From assembly GCF_900113375.1 (NCBI RefSeq), contig NZ_FOPC01000008.1, positions 1 through 64,000 on the forward strand: a stretch of DNA of 64,000 bases, in the 5' to 3' direction. The notes beneath the pieces were generated by a model. That model searched no databases and was not told the origin of the DNA. It saw nothing but the letters and a program-made list of their open reading frames with translations. The stretch is from Algoriphagus hitonicola (GTDB lineage: Bacteria; Bacteroidota; Bacteroidia; Cytophagales; Cyclobacteriaceae). A program made the translations under genes and the position numbers. Each line of letters begins with the position of its first letter. Position 1 is the first letter of the stretch. This document shows, one piece after another, positions 34,571 through 43,628 of this stretch.

Positions 34571-35269
34571 ATGGAACTTAAAAATAAAATAGCAGTCGTC
34601 ACGGGAGTGAGCAAAGGCATCGGCTTAGAATTGGTCAAATTATTGTTGGAAAAAGGTGTCACTGTAGCAGGATGGGGTAGAACTAAACCTGAATTGGCTC
34701 ATCCAAACTTCCACTTCTTCACCTGTGATGTTTCCCAAGAAGAATCCGTGGAAAATGCTTTCCAAGAGACTACTCAAAAGTTAGGCTCAGATATCCGAAT
34801 TTTGGTGAATAATGCGGGTTTTGGTATAGCCGGGCCTACAGAGACTTTTTCTACTGCGGATTGGAAAGCGATGTTTGATACCAATGTGCACGGGATTTTT
34901 TATACCACAAAGCGCCTGATTCCTGCGATGAAAAAAGCTGATGAGGGACACATCCTTAATGTCGCCTCGATTGCAGGATTAAATGGAGTGAATCAATTTG
35001 CCGGCTATGTAGGAACCAAGCATGCGGTGCGGGGAATTTCGCACTCACTTTATATGGAATTGCGGGACTTTGGGATCAAAGTTTCCACGATTTATCCGGG
35101 TTCAATTCAGACCAATTTCTTTGATGATATCGAAGGGATGCAGGCTCATGAAAATATGATGCGTCCTATCGATGTGGCCATGACTATGCTTCAGACCTTG
35201 GAGACACACCCCAATTATTTTGTGGCTGATGTGGAATGTAGACCACTTAGACCCAGAGGGAAAAAGTAA
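34571..35269 (+). CDS. short-chain dehydrogenase/reductase
   Basis: 232 residues. The NAD(P) motif TGVSKGIG, the NNAG motif (LVNNAGFGIAG), the catalytic Ser (NVASIAG) and the Tyr/Lys pair (YVGTKHA) are all present. Close to the FabG/YdfG-type classical SDRs. Substrate cannot be told from the sequence. Stands alone, followed by palindromic repeats. Confidence 0.92.
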   Translation: MELKNKIAVVTGVSKGIGLELVKLLLEKGVTVAGWGRTKPELAHPNFHFFTCDVSQEESVENAFQETTQKLGSDIRILVNNAGFGIAGPTETFSTADWKAMFDTNVHGIFYTTKRLIPAMKKADEGHILNVASIAGLNGVNQFAGYVGTKHAVRGISHSLYMELRDFGIKVSTIYPGSIQTNFFDDIEGMQAHENMMRPIDVAMTMLQTLETHPNYFVADVECRPLRPRGKK

Positions 35270-35312
35270 TTGTGGAGAAAAGCAAAAAGTGACTGACACA
35301 AAAGTGAAATTT

Positions 35313-35475
35313 GTCACATTGAGCGGCTGGCTGAAAAGGCTGGAAGTCGAAATATGAGCCAAAAACGATAGAAATGGCCTTCGACTCGGCTATCAATGAC
35401 AAAGATGCTTAATATCACAAAATTGGGGTCAGTCCGAGCGGAGTCGAAGCGTCCTCGACTCCGCTCGGACTGACC
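35313..35475. repeat. two long palindromic elements (GAGCGGAGTCGA family)
   Basis: The first (35313-35400) has TTTGTCACATTGAGC and GGCTATCAATGACAAA ends; the second (35425-35475) is an almost perfect inverted repeat with CAGTCCGAGCGGAGTCGA. Same family as 21797 and 48955. No gene in the 35270-35585 gap. GAGACAGCC near 35568 matches an outer arm of the element at 48955. Confidence 0.7.
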
Positions 35476-35585
35476 AAAAATTTGATTCAAACCATAATTT
35501 TCGTCATCTCCATTTTGTATGTTCAAAGAATATTTAAGACTCAGGCTGACTTGAAAGCGATTTATGAGACAGCCTCTTTTTTAAA

Positions 35586-36320
35586 TTAAAATCCGACTAC
35601 AAAATACAATCCTGCCGCCAATGCCGCTCCCGCGATAGGTCCCAAAATGGGCACCCAAGCATAGCCCCAATCCGAACTACCTTTTCCTTTGATCGGGAGT
35701 ATTTGGTGCATGATTCTAGGCCCTAAGTCACGGGCAGGGTTGATGGCGTATCCCGTAGTCCCTCCAAGGGACAAGCCAATAACCAAGACTAATAAGGCTA
35801 CAGGAATTGCACCGATAGATCCCATTCCAATTGGGGTGTTATTTTCATCTGCGATTTGGGCATCGGCAAAGTAGAGAATAACGAAAATAAGGGAAAAGGT
35901 CCCGATAATCTCCGAAGCTACGGAGGTGGAGAAATTTCTGATCGCAGGATCTGTACAAAAGGGGGCTCTTTTCAGACCTGGATCATCTGTCAAATCAAAA
36001 TGATCTCTATACATCAGCCAAGCCAAGCCTGATCCGATCATAGCTCCGATGATCTGAGAAATCACAAATCCAGGTACCAAAACCCACTCAAACTTACCCA
36101 CGAGGGCCAACCCAATACTTACTGCAGGGTTTAAATGAGCTCCGCTGTAGGGTCCGGCCACGACCACCCCGATAAATACACCCAAGGCCCAAGCCACTGT
36201 AATAGCAATCAATCCCCCTCCGTTTCCTTTGGTCTGAGGTAAAACTACATTGGCCACTACTCCTGATCCCATCAGAAGTAAAAGGGCCGTTCCTATAATT
36301 TCAGCTATGTATGGATTCAT
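35586..36320 (-). CDS. glpF: glycerol facilitator / aquaglyceroporin
   Basis: 244 residues, six helices and the two NPA pore motifs (SGAHLNPAVSIGL, GYAINPARDLGPR). The Asp after the second NPA-R (NPARDLGPR) marks glycerol-conducting members. It follows glpK with no spacing, so glycerol entry and phosphorylation are cotranscribed. Confidence 0.95.
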   Translation of the reverse strand: MNPYIAEIIGTALLLLMGSGVVANVVLPQTKGNGGGLIAITVAWALGVFIGVVVAGPYSGAHLNPAVSIGLALVGKFEWVLVPGFVISQIIGAMIGSGLAWLMYRDHFDLTDDPGLKRAPFCTDPAIRNFSTSVASEIIGTFSLIFVILYFADAQIADENNTPIGMGSIGAIPVALLVLVIGLSLGGTTGYAINPARDLGPRIMHQILPIKGKGSSDWGYAWVPILGPIAGAALAAGLYFVVGF

Positions 36321-37820
36321 TTACTCTACCCAGTTTTTTGATCGTTCGACGGCTTTATGCCAAAAATGCAATAAATTTTCCCGTTTTTCATCTTCCATTT
36401 GGGGTTGAAAGCTTTTGTCCGCTTTCCAAAGCGTTTTGATTTCTTCCCGGTCTTTCCAGAACCCTACGGCTAGACCCGCCAGAAAAGCTGCACCGATGGC
36501 AGTGGTCTCGATGATTTGGGGTCGTTTGATTTCGCATTCGAGTAGATCGGATTGAAACTGCATCAAAAAATTATTGGCGGTGGCTCCTCCATCCACCCGG
36601 AGTTCTTTGGTTTTCTCTCCGGCATCTTTTTCCATGGCTTTGAGGACGTCATATACTTGGTAAGCAATAGCTTCCAAGGCTGCTCGGGTGAAATGTGCGA
36701 TGGTTGTACCTCGGGTAATTCCAAAAAATGCACCCCGAGCATCCTGATCCCAGTGAGGCGCACCCAATCCCGCCAGTGCAGGGACGAAATATACGCCTTC
36801 ATTGTCGGGAAGGCTCATGGCAAGTTTCTCAGACTCTTTGGCATGGCCAAATAATTCGATTCCGTCGCGTAGCCATTGAATCGCTGCTCCGCCGATAAAA
36901 ACCGATCCCTCCAAGGCATAATTGATTTCATCTCCGATTTTCCAAGCAATGGTAGTCAGGAGTTTGTTTTCTGAGCGAACTGCTTCCTTTCCGGTGTTCA
37001 TCACCAAAAAGCAACCCGTTCCATAAGTCGTTTTTGCCATGCCGGGTTCGGTGCAAAACTGCCCAAAAAGTGCCGCTTGTTGATCTCCAGCAATACCTGC
37101 GATCGGGATCTTGCTTCGCAATACATCTCCGGCCGTTTCGCAAAATACTTCCGAGCAGCTTTTTACTTCGGGGAGCATGGATCTGGGGATCTCCAGCAGC
37201 TCGCAGAGCTCATCATCCCACGCTTGGGTGTGAATATTAAAAAGCATGGTTCGGCTGGCATTGGTGATATCGGTCAGGTGATGTTGGCCTTTGGTGAGTT
37301 TCCAGATGAGCCAAGAATCTACGGTGCCAAAAGCCAATTCTCCGGCTTCTGCTTTTTCTCGGGCTCCTTCTACATTTTCCAGAATCCAGCGGATTTTGGT
37401 CCCAGAAAAATAGGCGTCAATGATCAATCCTGTTTTGGAAGCAATAAGCTCCGCATGACCTTTTTCTTTTAAGCTATCGCAAAAATCAGCCGTTCGGCGG
37501 TCCTGCCAGACGATCGCATTGAACAGCGGTTTTCCGGTTTTACGATCCCAAACGATGGTTGTTTCCCGCTGATTGGTAATGCCGATGGCTGCAATTTCAT
37601 CGACCGAGATGCTTTTGTCTACCATGCTTTCAATCATGACGGAGGATTGGGTTTTCCAGATTTCCTCCGGATCATGTTCCACCCAGCCTTGCTTGGGAAA
37701 ATGCTGCTTGAATTCTTTTTGGGCGACGGAGACGATCTGCCCTTTTTTGTCAAAAATAATGGCTCTCGAACTCGTGGTGCCTTGGTCGAGTGCCATGATG
37801 TAGGGTTTGCTTTGGGTCAT
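36321..37820 (-). CDS. glpK: glycerol kinase
   Basis: 499 residues, full length. FGGY-kinase motifs: [31 protein letters not shown] and [21 protein letters not shown]. It phosphorylates glycerol entering through GlpF, trapping it as glycerol-3-phosphate for GlpD. Middle gene of glpD-glpK-glpF. Confidence 0.97.
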   Translation of the reverse strand: MTQSKPYIMALDQGTTSSRAIIFDKKGQIVSVAQKEFKQHFPKQGWVEHDPEEIWKTQSSVMIESMVDKSISVDEIAAIGITNQRETTIVWDRKTGKPLFNAIVWQDRRTADFCDSLKEKGHAELIASKTGLIIDAYFSGTKIRWILENVEGAREKAEAGELAFGTVDSWLIWKLTKGQHHLTDITNASRTMLFNIHTQAWDDELCELLEIPRSMLPEVKSCSEVFCETAGDVLRSKIPIAGIAGDQQAALFGQFCTEPGMAKTTYGTGCFLVMNTGKEAVRSENKLLTTIAWKIGDEINYALEGSVFIGGAAIQWLRDGIELFGHAKESEKLAMSLPDNEGVYFVPALAGLGAPHWDQDARGAFFGITRGTTIAHFTRAALEAIAYQVYDVLKAMEKDAGEKTKELRVDGGATANNFLMQFQSDLLECEIKRPQIIETTAIGAAFLAGLAVGFWKDREEIKTLWKADKSFQPQMEDEKRENLLHFWHKAVERSKNWVE

Positions 37821-37874
37821 TTTTTGGGTTAATTGATGGTTTTGACTTACTCCACTTTCAATCTTGCAAGTAAC

Positions 37875-39440
37875 TCAGCCTTTAATTAAATACTTTTCAG
37901 CCACTTTTCTAAAATCTTCCAGCTCCTGCTGAATCCATTGCTCATCTTTTTTGAGTTGCTCAGCCATTATTCGGGCAATTTTTTCGGCAGAATCCATGGC
38001 TGCTTTTGCATCCAATATCAACATGCGGATTCTTCTGGACAGCACATCTTCTACTTTGACAGCCATTTCATTTTCTACGGCCCATACCACCTCTGCCATC
38101 AAATTGGGGAAATCCGGATGGATCTTTTCAGCTAATTCGGCCTGGCTCTTTGCCAAGTTTTGGATCGCTTTTGCATCTGAACCGTAACCGGCCCAATGCC
38201 CAGTTGGGATCTTCGTAGTGTGTCCGTGCAGTTTCATATCAAGTGATGCACTTGGGGCAAGATGCTCTTCGGCGATTTGCTGAAAATAGTTGACCGTGTC
38301 TTCTCCCATTTTTCGGAAAGTGGTCCATTTTCCTCCCGTCAGCGTGACAAGCTTGCTTTCCGACAAGATCACTTTGTGGGAACGGGAAATTTCTTTGGTT
38401 TTAGCACCTTCTTCCTTGGGTCTTGCCAAAGGTCGCAGTCCGGCGAAAACGGCTTTCACATCTGCACGCGTTGGGGCTTTGGTTAAGTAGCCAGCTGCTG
38501 TTTCGAGTACAAAATCAATTTCTTTTTGCATTGCCTCGGGCTCCAATTTGGCTTTTTTCCGCAGGGTGTCTGTCGTGCCCACGACCAATTTACCTTGCCA
38601 AGGTACCGCAAAGAGAACTCGACCGTCTTTGGTTTTGGGGATCATCAGGGCGTCTTTGCCTCCTAAAAAATCCAAGTCCATCACCAGGTGGATTCCCTGA
38701 CTGGGTTGGATCATTTTAGCTGATCCCGGCTTGTCCATCTGGAGAATTTTATCCGCAAAAACTCCCGTAGCGTTGACCACCATTTTTGCCTTGAGAGTAT
38801 AGTTCTTCCGATCGAGTTCGTCTCGAATTTTCAGTCCGGTGACTTTCCCGTTTTCGTCTTTGACCAATCCTTTTACTGCTGTATAATTGAGGATGCAAGC
38901 CCCTGCATCATCAGCCGTCATGGCGATGGACAGGGCAAGCCTGGCATCATCAAACTGCCCGTCGTGATAGACTACCCCGCCTTTGAGTCCTTTTTGTTTT
39001 ACTGCGGGAAGACGTTTGATCGTTTCTTCTCTTGATATAAAGCGGCTTTTCCCAAGTCTTAATTTGCCGGCCATCCAATCGTAGATTTTTAGGCCTACGC
39101 TGTACTGCACCCGATCAAACCAGGAAAAAATCGGAATAATAAAGGGTTGGTTTTGGGTAAGGTGAGGGGCGTTTTGTAGCAGTTTTCCACGCTCTTTTAA
39201 GGCTTCGAAAACCAATCCCACATCACCTTGCGCCAGATAGCGGACGCCACCATGCACCAGTTTGGTGCTTCGGCTGGAGGTGCCTTTGGCAAAATCAGAT
39301 TTTTCTAAAAGAATCACTGAAAGTCCTCTGGAAATTGCATCTAGGGCTACTCCCAAGCCTGAGGAACCTCCGCCAATCACGGCAATATCCCAAATTTTAG
39401 AGCTATTCGCTAGTTGTTTTAAGTTTTCTTCTCTTTTCAT
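37875..39440 (-). CDS. glpD: glycerol-3-phosphate dehydrogenase (FAD, respiratory)
   Basis: About 521 residues from ATG 39440; a TTG three codons upstream is less likely. The FAD fold is IAVIGGGSSGLGVALDAISR, followed by the GlpD-specific GTSSRSTKLVHGGVRYL. It oxidises glycerol-3-phosphate to dihydroxyacetone phosphate at the membrane, passing electrons to quinone. Divergent from the regulator gene at 39553. Confidence 0.96.
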   Translation of the reverse strand: MKREENLKQLANSSKIWDIAVIGGGSSGLGVALDAISRGLSVILLEKSDFAKGTSSRSTKLVHGGVRYLAQGDVGLVFEALKERGKLLQNAPHLTQNQPFIIPIFSWFDRVQYSVGLKIYDWMAGKLRLGKSRFISREETIKRLPAVKQKGLKGGVVYHDGQFDDARLALSIAMTADDAGACILNYTAVKGLVKDENGKVTGLKIRDELDRKNYTLKAKMVVNATGVFADKILQMDKPGSAKMIQPSQGIHLVMDLDFLGGKDALMIPKTKDGRVLFAVPWQGKLVVGTTDTLRKKAKLEPEAMQKEIDFVLETAAGYLTKAPTRADVKAVFAGLRPLARPKEEGAKTKEISRSHKVILSESKLVTLTGGKWTTFRKMGEDTVNYFQQIAEEHLAPSASLDMKLHGHTTKIPTGHWAGYGSDAKAIQNLAKSQAELAEKIHPDFPNLMAEVVWAVENEMAVKVEDVLSRRIRMLILDAKAAMDSAEKIARIMAEQLKKDEQWIQQELEDFRKVAEKYLIKG

Positions 39441-39459
39441 TTGAATCAAAAATAGAAAT

Positions 39460-39535
39460 AAAAGAAAGTAAAAAGAAATAAAAGGAAAGTAAAAATTTAT
39501 TTTTCCTTCACTTTTCCTTTCTTTTTTTAATTTAG
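39460..39535. promoter_or_regulatory. divergent glp promoter region with inverted repeats
   Basis: The gap between glpD and the DeoR-type gene has AAAGGAAAGT and ACTTTTCCTTT as an inverted repeat, plus further GAAAGTAAAAAGAAA direct copies. DeoR regulators bind such repeated half-sites, so this is a likely GlpR operator controlling both directions. Inferred. Confidence 0.45.
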
Positions 39536-39552
39536 TAAAAAAATTGACTCAA

Positions 39553-40314
39553 ATGACCCTAGCAGAGCGACATCGTTACATTTTAGATCAGTTGGAGAAA
39601 ACAGGACTCGTGACCGTTTCTGACTTGGCCAAGGAACTGAATGTGACGATGGTGACAGTACGCAAGGATCTTAAACTGCTGGAAGATAAAGGTTTGCTTT
39701 TCCGGTCGCATGGAAGTGCTACTTCGGTGTCACCCTATGTTTCGGATCGCTCCGTTCAGGTCAAGAAGCTGGAGCAGGTGGAGGAAAAAAGAAAAATTGC
39801 GCAGAAGGCTTTGGATTTTTTGGAGCCGAATGAGGCGATTATCATTGGCTCGGGCACGACGGTGGGAACTTTTGCACAGGCAATCCCCAGAAATTATCCG
39901 CTTACTGTACTGACGTCGGCGATGAACGTGGCCTTGGCGCTGATCGATACCACTGAGCTCGAACTCGTACAACTCGGGGGTGTGGTACGGAAGAGCAGCA
40001 GCTCGGCAGTAGGGCATTTTGCTGAGGAAATGCTGAAAAGTTTTGCCTGCAGCAAGTTGTTTTTAAGTGTGGATGGGATCAGCTTGGAACATGGCTTGAC
40101 CACATCCAATATGATGGAGGCCCACCTGAATGCCGAGATGATTCGGTCCGTGCAGAAGACGATTGTGCTGGCCGACAGTCAGAAATTTGGTAGGAAAGGC
40201 TTTGGGAAAATCTGCGAACTCGAGGATATCGATGTCATTATCACCGATTCGGGAATTCCGGAAATCTATCGTGAAAAGCTGGAAGAGAAGGGGATAGAGG
40301 TGTGGGTGGTTTGA
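39553..40314 (+). CDS. DeoR family regulator, probably of glycerol genes
   Basis: 253 residues from ATG 39553. N-terminal DeoR helix-turn-helix (AERHRYILDQLEKTGLVTVS with TMVTVRKDLKLLEDKGLL). The C-terminal sugar-phosphate sensor has IGSGTTVGTFAQAI and the ADSQKFGRKG motif. Divergent from glpDKF, so it likely responds to glycerol-3-phosphate as GlpR does. The 3' end and downstream region are duplicated at 41973. Confidence 0.9.
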   Translation: MTLAERHRYILDQLEKTGLVTVSDLAKELNVTMVTVRKDLKLLEDKGLLFRSHGSATSVSPYVSDRSVQVKKLEQVEEKRKIAQKALDFLEPNEAIIIGSGTTVGTFAQAIPRNYPLTVLTSAMNVALALIDTTELELVQLGGVVRKSSSSAVGHFAEEMLKSFACSKLFLSVDGISLEHGLTTSNMMEAHLNAEMIRSVQKTIVLADSQKFGRKGFGKICELEDIDVIITDSGIPEIYREKLEEKGIEVWVV

Positions 40315-40463
40315 GAAAAAAATTTCAAAAAATTTTTAAATTAATTTTGGAGTTTCGCAAAAAAAAAAAATAGTTTTAAGCAGATAAAGATTTTAAGCCG
40401 GTTTTTTTCTTATTCGCAGCTATCGGCCAAGCTGTAATTTGGTCTTTTTATTTCAATTTTATA
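40206..40463 (+). repeat. duplicated block, copy 1 (regulator 3' end plus leader)
   Basis: The end of the DeoR-type gene and the following ~150 bases, including a run of 12 A and TTTTAAGCCGGTTTTTTTCT, match 41973-42231. The leader part is nearly identical. The coding part has more differences. Each copy ends right before a small exported peptide gene. Confidence 0.85.
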
Positions 40464-40466
40464 ACT

Positions 40467-40691
40467 ATGAAAATTGTTAAAATTTTATCTTTAAGTCTAG
40501 GTCTTAGCTTACCTGGAATTGCTAATTCTTATGCTTTATCGTGGACCCCACAAGAAAGGGATTGTACAGCAACCTTAACATATACTGTCAAAATAGCAGG
40601 AGTTGAGGTTGAATATACTGAAACTTGGGAGGGGACTAAACAAGTCTGCAAGGATGGAGATAGTCTTTGTTGGGCATCAGACTGTTCCTAA
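40467..40691 (+). CDS. small exported cysteine-containing peptide (cassette 1)
   Basis: 74 residues. A signal peptide (MKIVKILSLSLGLSLPGIAN, cleavage near SYA) is followed by a ~50-residue mature peptide with four cysteines (33, 61, 68, 73), enough for two disulfides, and an aromatic-rich acidic middle. No family recognised. It has the duplicated leader and is followed by a terminator-like hairpin and a propeller lipoprotein gene, exactly as the 82-residue peptide at 42235 is. The layout recalls the NVEALA peptide/6-bladed propeller loci of Bacteroides, though no NVEALA motif is present. Confidence 0.65.
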   Translation: MKIVKILSLSLGLSLPGIANSYALSWTPQERDCTATLTYTVKIAGVEVEYTETWEGTKQVCKDGDSLCWASDCS

Positions 40692-40693
40692 AT

Positions 40694-41959
40694 ATGGGTT
40701 TCATTAACAAAAAAGGCATGCTCATTATGGGCATGCTTATTTCATTCTTTGGGTGTAAAAATTCCAATCAGCTTGAAAATGAGGATTCAAACCAAAAATT
40801 TGATTGGGTTTCGACCAATTCAATTTCACAAACTGATTTTAAAATCCTGAACAAAAGCAATCAAGTAAATATAGATCAGAGTGAAATAGGTAAGGATATT
40901 CATCTTTCGGATTTGATTTCAGAATTTTCATATCTGCAGCTGAAAAATAAAGAAGGCCATTTATTAGGTGATATTGATAAGATTTTATTTACTGATTCTT
41001 TGATTTTTGTAATGGATCAATATATCACCAACACTCTTCAAGTTTTTGAAAGGAGAACTGGCAATGAGGTAGTTTACCTTGAAAAATCAGGAGAGGGTCC
41101 AAGAGAATTCTTAGAGATTTATGATTTTGACATAGATCGAGAAAAAAAACAAATTTTACTATTTGACGGAAAGCTCTCTAAAGTGCTATTTTTTGATTTT
41201 AATGGGAAGTTCATAGAGGAGCTAAAAATCCCAGTTCGGGCTCAAAACTTCAGGAAATTAAAAACTGATGATTATCTGTTTTTTACAGCAAATTTACCAA
41301 ATGGACACATTGAAGGATTAACTGATTGTGTATATTTTATATTAAATTCTGAGTTTCAAGTAAAATCGTGCTTCAGCATTGAAAAAAAGCTAGAATCTCA
41401 TGGTAATTATTTCTCAAGAGATTATTTTTCTTCTGATGGGCATGACATTTATCTTTTTCCACGATTTAGTAATGAATTATTCAGGATAGATGGAAAAGAT
41501 GAAGTATTGAATCAACTGGTTTCTGTAAAATTGGAAGCAGGAATTGAAAAACAAGATTTGGTTGGTGAAGGTCTTTCATTTGTTGATGATAGGAAAAAAG
41601 ATCGTAAGTTTTTCTCCCATGGAGGAAGTTTTGTCACCAACCGAATTTATGGTTTGGAGTTTCGGAGATTTGGTGGGAGATCTTTTTACTATTTCGAAAG
41701 CTTAGTATCAAATGAGCGGTTTTATGGCTCCAATATTAATTTTGATCTTCCCGGTATGCCATTCTTTTCCTTTCCCATTTCATCTTTTAAAAACGTTGCA
41801 ATTTCCGTAATTAAATTTCAACAATTGAGAAATCTTGGGGTGGAGAAGTTTAAAGCATCTTTGGAAAAGCAAGGAAATTTAACTCTTGATCTTTCTGATT
41901 TTTTGGATAATGTTATTGATTTTGACCAGCCAGCTATACTGATTATGGAATTCAAATAG
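40694..41959 (+). CDS. 6-bladed beta-propeller-like lipoprotein (cassette 1)
   Basis: 421 residues from ATG 40694; later ATGs at 40718 and 40727 are possible. The signal has the lipobox ISFFGC. Strand motifs such as FVMDQYITNTLQVFERRTG, GEGPREFLEIYDFD and VLFFDFNGKFIEEL are the repeating units of the Bacteroidota 6-bladed propeller family. It begins only three bases after the peptide gene, with a hairpin over its first codons. Role unknown. Confidence 0.75.
   Translation: MGFINKKGMLIMGMLISFFGCKNSNQLENEDSNQKFDWVSTNSISQTDFKILNKSNQVNIDQSEIGKDIHLSDLISEFSYLQLKNKEGHLLGDIDKILFTDSLIFVMDQYITNTLQVFERRTGNEVVYLEKSGEGPREFLEIYDFDIDREKKQILLFDGKLSKVLFFDFNGKFIEELKIPVRAQNFRKLKTDDYLFFTANLPNGHIEGLTDCVYFILNSEFQVKSCFSIEKKLESHGNYFSRDYFSSDGHDIYLFPRFSNELFRIDGKDEVLNQLVSVKLEAGIEKQDLVGEGLSFVDDRKKDRKFFSHGGSFVTNRIYGLEFRRFGGRSFYYFESLVSNERFYGSNINFDLPGMPFFSFPISSFKNVAISVIKFQQLRNLGVEKFKASLEKQGNLTLDLSDFLDNVIDFDQPAILIMEFK
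40714..40738 (+). terminator. terminator-like hairpin over the start of the propeller gene
   Basis: AGGCATGCTC, loop ATTAT, GGGCATGCTT: ten pairs including two G-T, preceded by six A. It overlaps the first codons of the lipoprotein. It may attenuate expression of the lipoprotein relative to the peptide. Confidence 0.45.
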
Positions 41960-41972
41960 TCAATGGGGAAGG

Positions 41973-42081
41973 AAAATTCTGCGAACTCGAGGATATCTAT
42001 GACATTATTAACGATTTGGGAATTCCTGAAATCTATCGTGAAAAGCTGGAAGAGAAGGGGATAGAGGTGTGGGTGGTTTGA
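41973..42081 (+). pseudogene. 3' fragment of the DeoR-type regulator gene
   Basis: About 36 codons matching the end of the gene at 39553-40314, including the same final codons and stop (LEEKGIEVWVV). It lacks any start or DNA-binding part. A by-product of the tandem duplication that created the second peptide-propeller cassette. Confidence 0.85.
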
Positions 42082-42231
42082 GAAAAAAATTTCAAAAAAT
42101 TTTTAAATTAATTTTGGAGTTTCGCAAAAAAAAAAAAATAGTTTTAAGCAGATAAAGATTTTAAGCCGGTTTTTTTCTTATTCGCAGCTATCGGCCAAGC
42201 TGTAATTTGGTCTTTTTATTTCAATTTATTT
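41973..42231 (+). repeat. duplicated block, copy 2
   Basis: Matches 40206-40463. The leader has 13 A where copy 1 has 12, and otherwise is nearly identical up to about four bases before each peptide start, which suggests the leader itself is functional (promoter). Confidence 0.85.
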
Positions 42232-42234
42232 ATT

Positions 42235-42483
42235 ATGAAAACTATTGTTGCTAGTTTACTTACCTTGTTGTTATTATTCCAAATCTCTGTAGGAATGGCT
42301 TGTAGCGGGGTTTACTATGGTTGTACTGAAAGTGAAAGGCAAGCCATTAAAGATGATGCTGATCAAAATTGCTGTCAGGGAGATACAGTTTGGATAGATA
42401 ACTGTGAGCCTGATACAATCCCGGAGCCTTATGAAGTAGCTTTAAATGGGACAAATGCAGATTGTCCTTCTTTTGGAGACTAA
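42235..42483 (+). CDS. small exported cysteine-rich peptide (cassette 2)
   Basis: 82 residues. Signal peptide (residues 1-~21, LLLLFQISVGMA) then ~60 residues with six cysteines (23, 30, 46, 47, 57, 77) and an acidic, proline-containing tail. Not visibly similar to the 74-residue peptide, although both share the duplicated leader. Possibly a disulfide-stabilised secreted peptide. No family recognised. Confidence 0.65.
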   Translation: MKTIVASLLTLLLLFQISVGMACSGVYYGCTESERQAIKDDADQNCCQGDTVWIDNCEPDTIPEPYEVALNGTNADCPSFGD

Positions 42484-42505
42484 AAAAATAATTTGTGGTT
42501 TAAAG

Positions 42506-42527
42506 TGAGCAGGAAAATACCTGCTCA
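42506..42527 (+). terminator. hairpin between peptide and lipoprotein genes (cassette 2)
   Basis: TGAGCAGG, loop AAAATA, CCTGCTCA. It lies in the 53-base gap between the two genes and may lower transcription into the lipoprotein gene. Confidence 0.5.
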
Positions 42528-42536
42528 TTCCGTCTT

Positions 42537-43628
42537 ATGAGAAATAAAATTATTTCGGCCATTTTTTTAATAATTTTGGCGTGTAATCAGAAAGAATCTA
42601 GAGAGTCTTTTCAAATAGACGAAATAGCGGATTTTGAAATTAATGAATCTGAAGAATCTTTTCTTACTGTTCCTGGAATTTCAGAAATCAATAGTCAAGG
42701 GGTTTTATTGTCTTTTGATCGAAGCAGGGAAGAGTTTCAGTTATTTGATTTAGTACAAAAGAAGTTGATCGGTCGAGTGAAAGTCGATTTTTTCGGTCTA
42801 AATTCGATACCGCCCAATGTATTTTCATCCCTACTTTTTAAGGATCAAATTTTTGTTTCTACCTCCGAAAGTCTTGCTATACTCAATCTTGATGGAGAAA
42901 AAGTTAAAGAGATTTTTTACCGAGCTATTCTTGAAAAGTCTGGAATTAATGGAAAAAGTATTAGCGTCATTTTTCGCTCAAATTGGGACCCGGTAACGGG
43001 AGATGTTTTCCTTTGGGTGAAAGATTTCAACTCGCATCAAAATCGATTTCAATCGTATGATGAAAAAATTGAACTGCTAAGGTATTCTCTAGTAGAAGAA
43101 AGGGCTGAATACTTAGAGCTTAAAGTACCCGAAAACCTTATTCAAGAAAACAAAGGATACTACCCCTCATTGCCTCCATTAATATCAGTTTATGGTGAAA
43201 AATTGGTTTATGCCTTTCGATATTTGCCAGAGATCTATCTTGTTGATTTGAATACAAATGAGACAAAGGAAATTTCTATACCGCCAACAAATTTTAAGGC
43301 AACAGAACCTATTGCATTTGAAAATTATTCGAGATCAACTATAGGCGAAGTGGGTGAGTCAACTCAATTTATTGATTTGATAGTGGACCCTTCACAAAAT
43401 CAGATTTTGAGGAAACACAGAAAATATAGGGATGGAGTTTCTACCGGCAAGGATTATTTGACAGTGATCAAATGGGACGGGAGTTGGGGTGAAATTGAAA
43501 TCGATAATAAATTAGGAAGGTTTCTACCCAGTGAATCCCATGTATTTGCAATTTCTAATGAAATGCCTGATGAGGCGGCATTTCGGTACCATTCGTTTGA
43601 TGTAAAAGCCTTGGGCAATAAAAATTAA
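42537..43628 (+). CDS. DUF4221-like propeller lipoprotein (cassette 2)
   Basis: 363 residues; lipobox ILAC (Cys16). The sequence follows the DUF4221/6-bladed pattern of Bacteroidota lipoproteins (LLSFDRSREEFQLFDL, LAILNLDGEKVKEIFYR, EIYLVDLNTNETKEI). Not obviously close to the cassette-1 protein, so peptide and lipoprotein differ together between cassettes. The end overlaps the convergent phosphatase gene by four bases. Confidence 0.7.
   Translation: MRNKIISAIFLIILACNQKESRESFQIDEIADFEINESEESFLTVPGISEINSQGVLLSFDRSREEFQLFDLVQKKLIGRVKVDFFGLNSIPPNVFSSLLFKDQIFVSTSESLAILNLDGEKVKEIFYRAILEKSGINGKSISVIFRSNWDPVTGDVFLWVKDFNSHQNRFQSYDEKIELLRYSLVEERAEYLELKVPENLIQENKGYYPSLPPLISVYGEKLVYAFRYLPEIYLVDLNTNETKEISIPPTNFKATEPIAFENYSRSTIGEVGESTQFIDLIVDPSQNQILRKHRKYRDGVSTGKDYLTVIKWDGSWGEIEIDNKLGRFLPSESHVFAISNEMPDEAAFRYHSFDVKALGNKN

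Noticed and set aside
40467..42483. The small peptides as true NVEALA-family peptides
   Set aside because: Neither contains the NVEALA motif; only the gene order is similar.
42235..42483. Metallothionein-like or zinc-ribbon role for the six-cysteine peptide
   Set aside because: It has a signal peptide and irregular cysteine spacing, so disulfides after export are more likely.
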